Below are positions 53,184 through 63,950 of a DNA stretch of 64,000 nt, piece after piece. The stretch comes from Ornithodoros turicata (taxonomy: Eukaryota; Arthropoda; Arachnida; Ixodida; Argasidae). Under the pieces are notes generated by a model. It was not told the origin of the DNA and did no database searches. It saw only the letters and a list, made by a program, of their open reading frames with translations. The position numbers and the translations under genes are program-made. Location of the stretch: contig NC_088210.1 in assembly GCF_037126465.1 (NCBI RefSeq), positions 10,314,011-10,378,010 on the forward strand, read 5' to 3'. How positions within the stretch are numbered: the stretch's first letter is position 1; each line of letters begins with the position of its first letter.

Positions 53184-55885
53184 GGTAGTAGCTCATAAGC
53201 ACCAAATGCTCATAACCTCCAAACGCTCAAAACCTCCAAACGCTCATATGCACCGAAAAAAAGTTGGTGGTTTTGAGCGTTTGGTGGAAATGAGCAGGAG
53301 GGGAGAAACTGCTCATAAGCACCAAACGCCCAGAACATCCGAATGCTCATATGCACCGAAAGGCGGGAGACCACAAAGGCCGGGTCTTCCTCTCCCGCAT
53401 TTGGAACAAGGTCATAGGGTGAGAAAGGTGTAATGAATGGCGACTACCAAGGCCGCTTAATGTGTCAGTTTGAAGTTTATGTAACGGTTGTGCCTCATAT
53501 GCACCAAATGCTCATAACCTCCAAACGCTCAAAACCTCCAAACGCTCATATGCACCGAAAAAAAGTTGGTGGTTTTGAGCGTTTGGTGGAAATGAGCAGG
53601 AGGGGAGAAACTGCTCATAAGCACCAAACGCCCAGAACATCCGAATGCTCATATGCACCGAAAGGCGGGAGACCACAAAGGCCGGGTCTTCCTCTCCCGC
53701 ATTTGGAACAAGGTCATAGGGTGAGAAAGGTGTAATGAATGGCGACTACCAAGGCCGCTTAATGTGTCAGTTTGAAGTTTATGTAACGGTTGTGCCTCAT
53801 ATGCATCAAATGCTCATAACCTCCAAACGCTCAAAACCTCCAAACGCTCATATGCACCGAAAAAAAGTTGGTGGTTTTGAGCGTTTGGTGGAAATGAGCA
53901 GGAGGGGAGAAACTGCTCATAAGCACCAAACGCCCAGAACATCCGAATGCTCATATGCACCGAAAGGCGGGAGACCACAAAGGCCGGGTCTTCCTCTCCC
54001 GCATTTGGAACAAGGTCATAGGGTGAGAAAGGTGTAATGAATGGCGACTACCAAGGCCGCTTAATGTGTCAGTTTGAAGTTTATGTAACGGTTGTGCCTC
54101 ATATGCACCAAATGCTCATAACCTCCAAACGCTCAAAACCTCCAAACGCTCATATGCACCGAAAAAAAGTTGGTGGTTTTGAGCGTTTGGTGGAAATGAG
54201 CAGGAGGGGAGAAGCTGCTCATAAGCACCAAACGCCCAGAACATCCGAATGCTCATATGCACCGAAAGGCGGGAGACCACAAAGGCCGGGTCTTCCTCTC
54301 CCGCATTTGGAACAAGGTCATAGGGTGAGAAAGGTGTAATGAATGGCGACTACCAAGGCCGCTTAATGTGTCAGTTTGAAGTTTATGTAACGGTTGTGCC
54401 TCATATGCACCAAATGCTCATAACCTCCAAACGCTCAAAACCTCCAAACGCTCATATGCACCGAAAAAAAGTTGGTGGTTTTGAGCGTTTGGTGGAAATG
54501 AGCAGGAGGGGAGAAGCTGCTCATAAGCACCAAACGCCCAGAACATCCGAATGCTCATATGCACCGAAAGGCGGGAGACCACAAAGGCCGGGTCTTCCTC
54601 TCCCGCATTTGGAACAAGGTCATAGGGTGAGAAAGGTGTAATGAATGGCGACTACCAAGGCCGCTTAATGTGTCAGTTTGAAGTTTATGTAACGGTTGTG
54701 CCTCATATGCACCAAATGCTCATAACCTCCAAACGCTCAAAACCTCCAAACGCTCATATGCACCGAAAAAAAGTTGGTGGTTTTGAGCGTTTGGTGGAAA
54801 TGAGCAGGAGGGGAGAAGCTGCTCATAAGCACCAAACGCCCAGAACATCCGAATGCTCATATGCACCGAAAGGCGGGAGACCACAAAGGCCGGGTCTTCC
54901 TCTCCCGCATTTGGAACAAGGTCATAGGGTGAGAAAGGTGTAATGAATGGTGACTACCAAGGCCGCTTAATGTGTCAGTTTGAAGTTTATGTAACGGTTG
55001 TGCCTCATATGCACCAAATGCTCATAACCTCCAAACGCTCAAAACCTCCAAACGCTCATATGCACCGAAAAAAAGTTGGTGGTTTTGAGCGTTTGGTGGA
55101 AATGAGCAGGAGGGGAGAAGCTGCTCATAAGCACCAAACGCCCAGAACATCCGAATGCTCATATGCACCGAAAGGCGGGAGACCACAAAGGCCGGGTCTT
55201 CCTCTCCCGCATTTGGAACAAGGTCATAGGGTGAGAAAGGTGTAATGAATGGTGACTACCAAGGCCGCTTAATGTGTCAGTTTGAAGTTTATGTAACGGT
55301 TGTGCCTCATATGCACCAAATGCTCATAACCTCCAAACGCTCAAAACCTCCAAACGCTCATATGCACCGAAAAAAAGTTGGTGGTTTTGAGCGTTTGGTG
55401 GAAATGAGCAGGAGGGGAGAAGCTGCTCATAAGCACCAAACGCCCAGAACATCCGAATGCTCATATGCACCGAAAGGCGGGAGACCACAAAGGCCGGGTC
55501 TTCCTCTCCCGCATTTGGAACAAGGTCATAGGGTGAGAAAGGTGTAATGAATGGTGACTACCAAGGCCGCTTAATGTGTCAGTTTGAAGTTTATGTAACG
55601 GTTGTGCCTCATATGCACCAAATGCTCATAACCTCCAAACGCTCAAAACCTCCAAACGCTCATATGCACCGAAAAAAAATTGGTGGTTTTGAGCGTTTGG
55701 TGGAAATGAGCAGGATGGGAGAACCTGCTCATAAGCTCCAAACGTCCAGAACACCCGAGTGCTCATATGCACCGAAAGGCGGGAGACCACAAAGGACGGG
55801 TCTTCCTCTCCCGCATTTGGAACAAGGTCATAGAATGAGAAAGGTGGAATTAATGGCGATTACCAAGGCCGCTTAATGTGTCAGT
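53184..55885 (+). repeat. Tandem array, 9 units of 302 bp
   Basis: CACCAAATGCTC (or CATCAAATG) recurs near 53200, 53502, 53804, 54106, 54408, 54710, 55012, 55314 and 55616. The ninth unit is more diverged. Within each unit AAACGCTC/GAGCGTTT is used many times and a ~24-bp inverted repeat forms a hairpin around GAAAAAAAGTTGG. Each unit has a 100-codon ORF whose stop overlaps the next ATG (TAATGAATGG), but 302 is not a multiple of three and the product shows no domain. A lone inverted unit is at 58205-58496. Confidence 0.95.
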
Positions 55886-56299
55886 TTGAAGTTTATGTAA
55901 CAGCTTGGTCCTGCTTGCGAATAGCGCCTTCTCGTCTATGGATTTCAATTTAAGCTTTATTTTCATAGACATGGAGGCAGCGTAGGACGAAAAACTTGAT
56001 TCTAGCTCGAAAGTACTCGGCTCCCAGGGCTGTAGCAGCAAAGAACGTGGCCTCCTCCGAACATATGTCCGGGCTCACTTGCAACAACAACAACAAATAA
56101 ATTAATGACAATGAATGGGGAAATTCGCCACATAAAGTGCGGCCCACTACCCCAAGGCACAATGGGCAGGATGAGATGTGTCGTGATGCTGAGGTGATGA
56201 ACGATGCTAAATAGGGTCACTTACAATGCAGAAGCTGGAATACGATATTTATGTAGGGTTTATAATATTATGCATGCATAGGCCTACAGTGAACATTTA
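55886..56299. other. No gene recognised
   Basis: Begins with TGTAACAGCTTGGTCCTGCTTG, also found after the lone unit at 58496. Nothing else recognised. Confidence 0.5.
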
Positions 56300-56760
56300 C
56301 GCAAAACCCTTCTTTCGAGCCTTGTTCTTCCCAAGTTGGTTAATCAATGCGTCATAGTCTATGAGATATGATAATCTTGCTTTCGGTTGACAATAAACTC
56401 AGAAGGCATGACATCTGTCATGGTTGAGCGCAGGATATTCTTGATCGATCAGTTTCATTGCGCTGAAGCTTCTTTCAGCATCAGCGACAGTAACTGGTGT
56501 GGTCAGAAAATAGAAGCCTGACACAAATGCAAGGATTCTGATATATCTCTTGGTGGCTTGCTTGTATGTGTACGTTAAAAATTGTTTAGCGTCGCTTTGT
56601 TTGGCGTCCTTTTTCTCAATGACACAAAACGATATTCCATTATGCGTTCGTTGGCAACTTGGCCATCAATGTCTACCATTTTCACTTAAACATTTTTGCC
56701 GCGACTCTCCCGTTCAAGTTCTCATTCACACTGCTACAAGCTGTTAGCGTTTTACAGAAA
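56300..56760 (-). pseudogene. hAT transposase C-terminus, decayed
   Basis: The minus strand reads SGFYFLTTPVTVADAERSFS then AMKLI, the dimerisation motif of hAT transposases and TTF/ZMYM-type relatives. A frameshift then moves the ILRSTMTDVM and NRKQDYHIS blocks to the next frame. Upstream domains are not found. Different hAT lineage from 28297-28680. Confidence 0.8.
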
Positions 56761-56947
56761 TCCAAACAACTTTTTACCACTCCACGAGTTAGTCGATGAA
56801 ACAGAAGATATGGCCTGATCAGTGAGAATAAGAAAGAACTGCAAAGATTTCAATTTTCGTTCTGCACAAAGACGACTCTTACTTTTTCTTTTCTTTTTTT
56901 TTCTTTTTTTTTTCACTTTTAGGAGAAGGTAGCAGACGTTGCACTTG

Positions 56948-57745
56948 ATAGCACTCGATTGGCTATGATCCGGTTCATCAGATGTTCACAACAACGCTCC
57001 TGTATCTTGGGGCGCACGGAACCGTGCGGGACCATTTTTTTCCGCCACGCAACCTGGGACCAATTTTTCCAGGACCAACTTTTCCGGACTACTTTTTCCC
57101 GGAACTCCATCCAGCATGCTCTGCACATTCTCGCTCCTATAGGTCTTCAATCTTCGGTCTGGAAGATGACTGGCTTGGTTCTTTGGATGATTGGTTTTCA
57201 ACTCATTTCTCTTTGCCCACCGTTTTAGGCATTCAAGATCAACGTTACTTTCTCCTATAAGTAGAACTCGGAAATTTACATGGTAAAACGATGACAACAG
57301 ACAGGTATCTAGGCCATCAAAAACACCTAAATAGGCAAGAACATGCAAAAACAGGCACGTTGTAACACATGCCAAAACTACTTCTAATGTACGCTCCACG
57401 ACGCAGACTTTATACTGTGGAACTATAGCGAATGCTACAGGGCCATTCGATGACGCCAGTGGTTGACTGCGACGCTGTGCAGCGTCAAGCCTCCTTCCTG
57501 CACCGCTAGTTCAAGCGCACTGGGTGTTATCGTTGATCCTCCCACATATACTCAGTTTAATTTTATTTCATCAGTTTATTTTTACTACTCGTTTTCTCCT
57601 ATGTTTACTCGTTTACTTTAGCATATATGTAGCTTTAGCCGCTATGGAGTAGACGGCGTTCCATGTTCATTATATTGTCCGTCCATCGGTCACATTTTCT
57701 CTTACACGTTTTGTCAGCCACATTTTCTCTTACACGTTTTGTCAG
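56948..57745 (-). repeat. Inverted repeat 2, left arm
   Basis: Reverse complement of 63212-63950. It contains a minus-strand ORF (57399-56986) similar to the one in the right arm. A 29-bp direct duplication (CACATTTTCTCTTACACGTTTTGTCAGC-type) lies near its inner end (57690-57755). Confidence 0.88.
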
Positions 57746-57756
57746 CCACATTTTCC

Positions 57757-58030
57757 CTCAGGTAGGCGAATTTAATCCACTGCGGTGATGATGAAAGGTC
57801 TCGCCGTTGTCGGCCTCACAGAGGTGGGCAACGTCACGACTGACGGCCTGGGGAAATGTGCATCCTGGGCCGACTTCTAAAGGAACTGTGCCGACATATG
57901 TCTGAAAGCGTCTGAGGAAAACTCAGGAAGAACCCCAGACAGCACAGCCGGCACCGGGATTCGAACCCGGGTACCTCTCAGTCTCGACGTGACATGGCCA
58001 GCACGCTAACCACTGAGCCACGCGAGCTGT
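57757..58030 (-). mobile_element. tRNA-derived SINE, near full length
   Basis: On the minus strand the 5' head has an A box (TGGCTCAGTGGTTAGC, 58005-58020) and B box (GGGTTCGAATCCC, 57955-57968) about 50 bp apart, a pol III internal promoter. The body runs TGTGCTGTCTGGGG, TGTCGGCACAGTTCC, GTCGTGACGTTGCCC, ACAACGGCGAGACC and ends in AAATTCGCCTACCTGA. Other copies: 46777-46935 and 59690-59836. It resembles tick tRNA-type SINEs such as Ruka, a link I make from memory only. Confidence 0.88.
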
Positions 58031-58204
58031 GGCATCGCTCATCACAGCTCTCTCGCGGCGTAATTCCACACCAATTAGGAACATGCTGCATGCGCATGAC
58101 AATAGAAGACTGACGGCGAACGTGTTTGTCACGTTCAAACACCCGTTGACTCACGATGACTCCATTCAAGCCCACACATCCAGCCAAATTCAAACTTCAT
58201 AAAC

Positions 58205-58496
58205 ATCCAAACTGACACATTAAGCGGCCTTGGTAGTCGCCATTCATTACACCTTTCTCACCCTGTGACCTTGTTCGAAATGCGGGAGAAGACGACACGA
58301 CCTTTGTGGTCTCCCGCCTTTCGGTGCATATGAGCATTCGGATGTTCTGGACGTTCGGTGCTTATGAGCAGGTTCTCCCCTCCTGCTCATTTCCACCAAA
58401 CGCTCAAAACCACCAACTTTTTTTCGGTGCATATGAGCGTTTGGAGGTTTTGAGCGTTTGGAGGTTATGAGCATTTGGTGCTTATGAGCTACTACC
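58205..58496 (-). repeat. Single inverted unit of the 302-bp repeat
   Basis: One unit, reverse of those at 53184-55885, starting GTAGTAGCTCATAAGC on the minus strand as the array does at 53184. It is followed by TGTAACAGCTTGGTCCTGC in plus orientation, as is the array. Confidence 0.9.
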
Positions 58497-58619
58497 TATG
58501 TAACAGCTTGGTCCTGCTTGTATTAGAGTCACTAAATACAGCTTGTATGTAGTCAGAACGAATTTTTATGGAAGTTTATTTTTATCTATCGTGAGTCAGT
58601 GGGTGTTTGAACGCCGTAG

Positions 58620-59690
58620 TGTCCGCCCATTTGGTCGAACGCCGTTTGGTCAAATGACGTTTGATCGAAGGCGTTTGATCGAACGCCGCTTGGTCGAAAA
58701 CCGTTTGATCGAAAGCCGGTTGATCGACGCCGTTTGTTCGAAAGACGTTTGTTCGAAGGGAGTTCAAAACTGCATGCACTGTGTCATCCGCACCTCTTTT
58801 TCTGTAACGTTTGACTCGAGCATACGGAGCTGGCAATCAGGGTACTCTGCTTTTTTTAATTTTTATTATTTCTTTCTTTTTTTTTTGCAGCGAGACCGCT
58901 GCTTACTTGCAGACGTTTGTAATTTACGAACCAGTCGGACACATGTTGAAGAAAGTTGCCCCAGGTTGGGAGCAGCCGATAGTCTGTGTTTCTTCTGAGC
59001 ACCCTTCTCATTGCTGGTGACATATTTAAAGGGAACGGTCTGAAACGGGATAGCCATATGTGCGCGAAAGCCACTCGAAGTCTGTCGATGCTAAGAAGGA
59101 AATTTCGCCATGGCCCAACGAAAGATATTAAATTAACAGCATATAAAACCTTAGTTCAATCTCGTTTAGTGTATGCATCTGCAATCAGGGTCACTACACA
59201 CGCACGCTAACCGAAAAAATAGAGAAAGTACAAAGATCTGCTGCCCTGCTTATCTTGTCTAGGTTTCGAAGGACTTCCTCGGTTACATGTCTGTTGCAAG
59301 AACTAAATTTAGATTCACCTGCACATAGGCGAAAAGTAAATAAACTAAAACTGTTCTTTCTCCTATACAATGGTCAGTTGATTGTCAGAAACAATAATAC
59401 ATTGTTAAAATTTATCCACATTCAACAGGAATAAATATTCGAAAAATGTCATTAATTTATTTTTTATTTATTTGCCAAGAATGTTTAATACTTGAAATCA
59501 ATTATTATTTGACAAAGTGGGTTAGCATGAGGAATGTGTTTACGAGCAAACGGGTTACACGCAGTTAAATGTTGCTTAGGATAACGGCATTTACAACTCC
59601 GGCGTTCAACACTCCAAGTGAACCAATAAAAAATCGATCAAACGACCGCTGCCGTTTCGATCTTCGATGAAATGTCTTTCGACCAAATCA
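58620..59690 (+). mobile_element. Composite repeat, copy 2
   Basis: Starts with an array of TTTGGTCGAA / TTTGATCGAA words (58630-58760) and ends with inverted ones (TTTCGACCAAAT at about 59678). Between them are the landmarks of copy 1 and the LINE RT fragment. No insertion at the site used at 7972-8204. Confidence 0.72.
58998..59440 (+). pseudogene. LINE RT C-terminal fragment, copy 2
   Basis: Reads RKFRHGPTKDIKLTAYKTLVQSRLVYASAI, then in shifted frames KVQRSAALLILSRF and RRTSSVTC. Same fragment as 8220-8800. Confidence 0.75.
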
Positions 59691-59836
59691 TATGTCGGCA
59701 CAGTTCCTATAGAAGTCGACCAGGATGCACATTCCCCCAGGTCGTCAGTCGTGACGTTGCCCACCTCTGTGATGCCAACAACGGCGAGACCTTTCATCGT
59801 CACCACAGTGAATTAAATTCGCCTACCTGAAGTAGA
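59690..59836 (+). mobile_element. SINE, 5'-truncated
   Basis: Body of the SINE from CATATGTCGGCACAGTTCC to CGCCTACCTGAAG, no tRNA head. It ends exactly where LINE coding sequence begins. Confidence 0.85.
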
Positions 59837-60151
59837 ATGTGGTTTTTGCGGAGGTCCTTCACTACGGACGTTCTGGACGTCTCCTTCTGCTCAAGAGATA
59901 TCTATAGGAAGCTCCATTGGTACACGGACCTTGATGGCAGGGGAAGCGACCACGTGCCCATATACATCACGTATTATGGATATTCAACGAGAGCGGGAGG
60001 TAGAACGGCCAAATTAACAGACTGGCGTTCGTTTCGTACAGCATGTGGAGATAGGGCCCACCCTTTGTTTTCTGTGGATCAGCTAGAGAATGTCATGCCG
60101 ATGCCCTTGCCTCGTCCTCTAAAACAGTCAACGTGTGTTCTGGTCACTTAG
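59837..60151 (+). pseudogene. LINE endonuclease, C-terminal end
   Basis: 104 codons; has the AP-endonuclease SDHVPI box (GRGSDHVPIYITY), preceded by TTDVLDVSFCS. The catalytic N-terminus is absent. Its frame ends at 60151, 18 bp into the next ORF, so a single frameshift separates it from the RT. Confidence 0.8.
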
Positions 60152-63009
60152 GGTCTAACCCTCGTGTGGAGCAACTACGCGCTGTCCGAAGGCGCGCTGA
60201 AAGTAAAGCTCGACGGACAGGAGATCTTTCTGATATACAGGAAGCAAGACGCGCGAGTAGGCTTGTCCAGAAAGAACTCCGAAACCTTGACCGTCAACGG
60301 TGGCGGCACTTCTGTTGCTCCTTATCACCTTTTGAGAGCCCTGCTCGGATATGGAGAGTCGCAAGAAGTTTAAAGGAGAACCCTCCAGTTCGGAACCCCC
60401 TTGGAGCTCTTGCGCTCCTAACATCTACGTCTGAGAAAGAGGTGGCCAGGGAATTCTGCCGTGTCATTACGAAGGGAGCCAATGTAACCAGCACCGAGGA
60501 GTACCTAACCCATACAGCCCATGTGACATCTATTCTCGAGCATGCCAACCCGGCAGCTGTCCCTGCCTTGGATATGGACTTCTCCGTGGCAGAACTTTCG
60601 TCAGCCATTTCAGCTGCATGCAAGAAGTCTTCTCCAGGCCCGGACGCCATTACATACACAGTGATTCGAAACCTTGACCCTACTTCCCTTCAGGCCCTGC
60701 TGAACATCTGCAATCACTCGTGGAGGCATGGACAGGTTCCTAGGCAGTGGAAAGTCGGCCAAGTGGTACCGTTGCTAAAACCAGGAAAACACCCATCCCA
60801 ATTGGCATCATTTCGCCCGGTAACTCTGACCAGCTGCTTGGGGAAAGTTATGGAAAGAATGGTCTTGCGTAGAATTGAGTGGTGGCTCGAAAGCCGTGCC
60901 TTCTTCCCTCAAGAGCAAGCTGGGTTTCGACGGCACCGCAGTTCGATAGACTCTGTCCTCGACTTGGTCACGTCGGTGGAAGAGGCACGACGAGGCAGGA
61001 AGATCTCGGCGGCGGTATTTCTTGATGTTAAGAGAGTATACGACACCGTTAGCCATCCATCAATCTTACATGCTCTACACAGCGCTGCGCTCTCACGTAC
61101 AACGTTGCTTTGGATAGCCGATTTCCTCAGTCAACGAGGTATTTTCGTCCGGACAAGACAAGGCGACACAGAGCAATTCCCCATCTCTCAGGGGGTACCA
61201 CAAGGAAGCGTCCTAAGTCCGCTCCTCTTTAATGCCGTTATGGCGGGCATTGGAACCTGCATTCAGCGGAAAGTCAACTTGTCCCTGTATGCCGATGACA
61301 TCTGTGTTTGGACTACAGGCACTTCCCGTCCAGCACTCCGTCAGCGTCTTCAGCGCACGTTAGATGCCATTCGCCTCTACTTACTCCAGGCAGGCATGGA
61401 GATATCCGTAGAGAAAAGCGCAGTTCTAGCCTTCACGCGCAAAGACATGCATAGATATCGCCTGTATATTGGTGGAAGCCCACTGGTGCAGGTGACACAT
61501 CACAAGTTCCTAGGCGTGACTCTATCATGGAATTTGTCGTGGAAGCGCCACATAGACGTCATTGAACAGAAAGTCCAACGCTGGGTCAACGTGATTCATC
61601 ACTTCGCAGGTATGAGATGGGGGCGAGACGAGAAGGATCTCCTCATGCTGCACAATGCCCTGGTTCGTGGCTCAGTGATGTACAGCCTTCCCGTCCTACA
61701 CGGACTTCCTCAGACACTGATTCAAAGGATTCGAGCCATGCTAGCGCGCAGCCTTCGGGTATGTCTTGGGGTCCCACGAGGCGCTGAAACCCGTCTAGTA
61801 GTGGCTGAGGCCAGGGACATCCCCATTGAGGTTCTCCGTACTCGGGAAACTGCACGCCACTATCTGCGTCTACGTGCCCATCATAACCGTCACACTCTGA
61901 TTCGCAAGCTTCACGCTAGACGGAACGCGACGGTTCATGCTGCTGTGACATCATTCGGACCTCATATCCCCAAATTCATAGTCGACCTGACGGCACCCAA
62001 AGTGCCTCCATGGACGTTGCCATCGCCGCCTGTCACTGTCTCCATCCCCGGTCTCAAGAACAACAAAAAGAACTATCCTGATTTTATTCTTAGGCAACTT
62101 ACCCTTGACTTCGTCGAGGCTCAATACCGCAACAGTACCGCTGTATACACGGATGGATCGTCGACCAGGGACACTTCAACTTCAGCCTTTGCCATTCCAT
62201 CACAGTCTGTTACACGTGGGTGTCGTCTATCTCACCGTACCTCATCGACATCCGCTGAACTTTATGCTATCTTGTTATTTTTGACATATGCGGAAGACTG
62301 TGAACCGCGGCACTGGGTAATTTACACAGACTCCAAAGCAGCTCTCCTGTGCATTAAAACCATGGGCATCCGCGGTTCCCTTGCCTCAGTGGTGATTGAC
62401 ATCCTGTGCGCCCTGAAGTCCCTACAAGATCGCTCCCACTACGTTGCCTTTCAGTGGGTTCCAGGGCATTGCGGAATAACTGGGAACCACGAGGCCGACG
62501 CTGCCGCTGCCGCTGCACACCAACAACGACCTTCTATGCCCATTATACTCTCGAGAGGAGACAGAAGATCCCTCCTCAGGCATTTGTCCGATTCCTGGTC
62601 TACCCTACAGTGGCAACACGACATTCCAACTATGTCCTCTTTGGGAAATGTAGACCCAACGCTGTCATACCGACTGCCTGCAAAGCTTCCTCGTCCTCTG
62701 AAGTCACTCATCCACAGGCTACGTCTGAATGTGGCCTTCACTCCGTCCTATCGATACCAGCTATGCAGTGAGGCTAGCCCTATGTGCAACGAGTGTGGCG
62801 TACTTGCCAACGTTGAGCACATACTCCTCCGCTGCCGGACCTATGTCAACGAGAGGCGTAAACTGCAGTCGCAGCTTGCCACCCTTGGCTGCCACCCCTT
62901 CAACTTGTCGACCATCCTCGGCCCTTGGGATACCGCGGCCGACTCCAGGGCGGCCTTACGTCACGTGGTTGACTTCTTTGAGGCGACAGGCCTAAAGGAC
63001 TCACTATGA
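60133..63009 (+). CDS. LINE ORF2: RT, RNase H, zinc knuckle
   Basis: 958 codons without a stop. RT fingers SSPGPDAITYTVIRNL (about residue 172), LASFRPVTLTSCLGKVMERM, AGFRRHRSSIDSV, VPQGSVLSPLLFN and catalytic YADD (about 385). RNase H has VYTDGSS (about 670), TSSTSAELYAI, IYTDSKAAL (about 729) and GNHEADAAA (about 783). C-terminal CNECG...H...C knuckle at about 883. One oddity: FLDVKRVYDTV has Lys-Arg-Val where FLDV.RAYD is usual, keeping the catalytic Asp. The Met is internal to the natural ORF2. It would copy RNA at a nicked target if expressed; the lost endonuclease makes that unlikely. Confidence 0.93.
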   Translation: MCSGHLGSNPRVEQLRAVRRRAESKARRTGDLSDIQEARRASRLVQKELRNLDRQRWRHFCCSLSPFESPARIWRVARSLKENPPVRNPLGALALLTSTSEKEVAREFCRVITKGANVTSTEEYLTHTAHVTSILEHANPAAVPALDMDFSVAELSSAISAACKKSSPGPDAITYTVIRNLDPTSLQALLNICNHSWRHGQVPRQWKVGQVVPLLKPGKHPSQLASFRPVTLTSCLGKVMERMVLRRIEWWLESRAFFPQEQAGFRRHRSSIDSVLDLVTSVEEARRGRKISAAVFLDVKRVYDTVSHPSILHALHSAALSRTTLLWIADFLSQRGIFVRTRQGDTEQFPISQGVPQGSVLSPLLFNAVMAGIGTCIQRKVNLSLYADDICVWTTGTSRPALRQRLQRTLDAIRLYLLQAGMEISVEKSAVLAFTRKDMHRYRLYIGGSPLVQVTHHKFLGVTLSWNLSWKRHIDVIEQKVQRWVNVIHHFAGMRWGRDEKDLLMLHNALVRGSVMYSLPVLHGLPQTLIQRIRAMLARSLRVCLGVPRGAETRLVVAEARDIPIEVLRTRETARHYLRLRAHHNRHTLIRKLHARRNATVHAAVTSFGPHIPKFIVDLTAPKVPPWTLPSPPVTVSIPGLKNNKKNYPDFILRQLTLDFVEAQYRNSTAVYTDGSSTRDTSTSAFAIPSQSVTRGCRLSHRTSSTSAELYAILLFLTYAEDCEPRHWVIYTDSKAALLCIKTMGIRGSLASVVIDILCALKSLQDRSHYVAFQWVPGHCGITGNHEADAAAAAAHQQRPSMPIILSRGDRRSLLRHLSDSWSTLQWQHDIPTMSSLGNVDPTLSYRLPAKLPRPLKSLIHRLRLNVAFTPSYRYQLCSEASPMCNECGVLANVEHILLRCRTYVNERRKLQSQLATLGCHPFNLSTILGPWDTAADSRAALRHVVDFFEATGLKDSL

Positions 63010-63198
63010 CCCCAGCAGCGCCCTCGGACACTCCCACCACCACGATCACGTCCAGCATCGTCATCGCCACTTCGATCATTCCCGTCATCTCTCATCGTCA
63101 TCACTGATCATTGTCACCACTCATATTAGACCCCTAGCTATGGGGTAGCGTTCCACTCCTAGAGTGGAAAACCTCCCCACTTCATCATCACAATATAT

Positions 63199-63950
63199 AT
63201 GTTGTTGTTGTTGGTTGACTAAAAGTGTAAGAGAAAATGTGGCCGATGAACGAAAATCACCATGGCTACATGACATCATCATGGCTACATCGCTACATAA
63301 ACGAGTAAACATAAGAGAAAACGAGTAGTAAAAATAAACTGAATATATGTTAGAGGTTCAACGATAACACCCAGTGAGCTTGAACTAGCGGTGCAGGAAG
63401 GAGGATTGACGCTGCACAGCGTCGCAGTCAGGCACTGGCGTCATCGAATGGTTCTGTAGCATTCGCTACAGTTCCACAGTATAAAGTCTGCGTCGTGAAG
63501 CGTACATCAGAAGTAGTTTTGGCATGTGCTACAACGTGTCTGTTTTTGCATGTTGTTGCCTGTTTAGGTATTTTGTTTGGTCTAAATATCTGTCTATTTT
63601 CATGGTTTTGGCACGTAAATTTCCGGGTTCTACTTATAAGAGGAAGTAATGTTGTTCTTGAATGCCTAAAACGGTGGGCAAACAGAAATGAGTTGAAAAC
63701 CAATCATCCAAAGAACCAAGCCAGTCATCTTCCAGACCGAAGGTAGATTAACTATAGGAGCGAGAATGTGTAGAGCATGTTGGATGGAGTTTCGGAAAAA
63801 AATTGTCCCGGAAAAGTTCGTCCCGGAAAAATTGGTCCCTGGTTGCGTGGCGGAAGAAATGGTCCCGCGCGGTTCCGTACGCCCAAAAATACAGGAGCGT
63901 CGTTGTGGACATCTGATAAATCGAATCATAGCCAATCAAGTGCTATCATT
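63199..63950 (+). repeat. Inverted repeat 2, right arm, after (GTT)n
   Basis: After a GTT run (63199-63211) the sequence is the reverse complement of the left arm. ORF 63495-63746 matches the left-arm ORF (VLAC.TTCLFLHV, HVNFRVLLI, LECLKRWA.RNELKTNHPKN). Short tandem words GTCCCGGAAAA(A/G) lie near 63805-63835. Confidence 0.88.

Larger units (their letters stand above)
59837..63200 (+). mobile_element. I-like LINE, 5'-truncated with intact RT
   Basis: Endonuclease tail, RT, RNase H, CCHC knuckle and a 3' UTR reaching CATCATCACAATATAT near 63198, followed by (GTT)n. The 5' part (ORF1 and most of the endonuclease) is missing. It lies between the arms of inverted repeat 2. Related to the LINE at 365-3110. 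Confidence 0.92.

Noticed and set aside
53184..55885. 302-bp array as a CRISPR array
   Set aside because: Units are repeats throughout with no unique spacers, the context is eukaryotic, and no cas genes are present.
57950..58030. Functional tRNA gene
   Set aside because: A and B boxes are there, but the 3' side continues into a SINE body and no closed acceptor stem was found.
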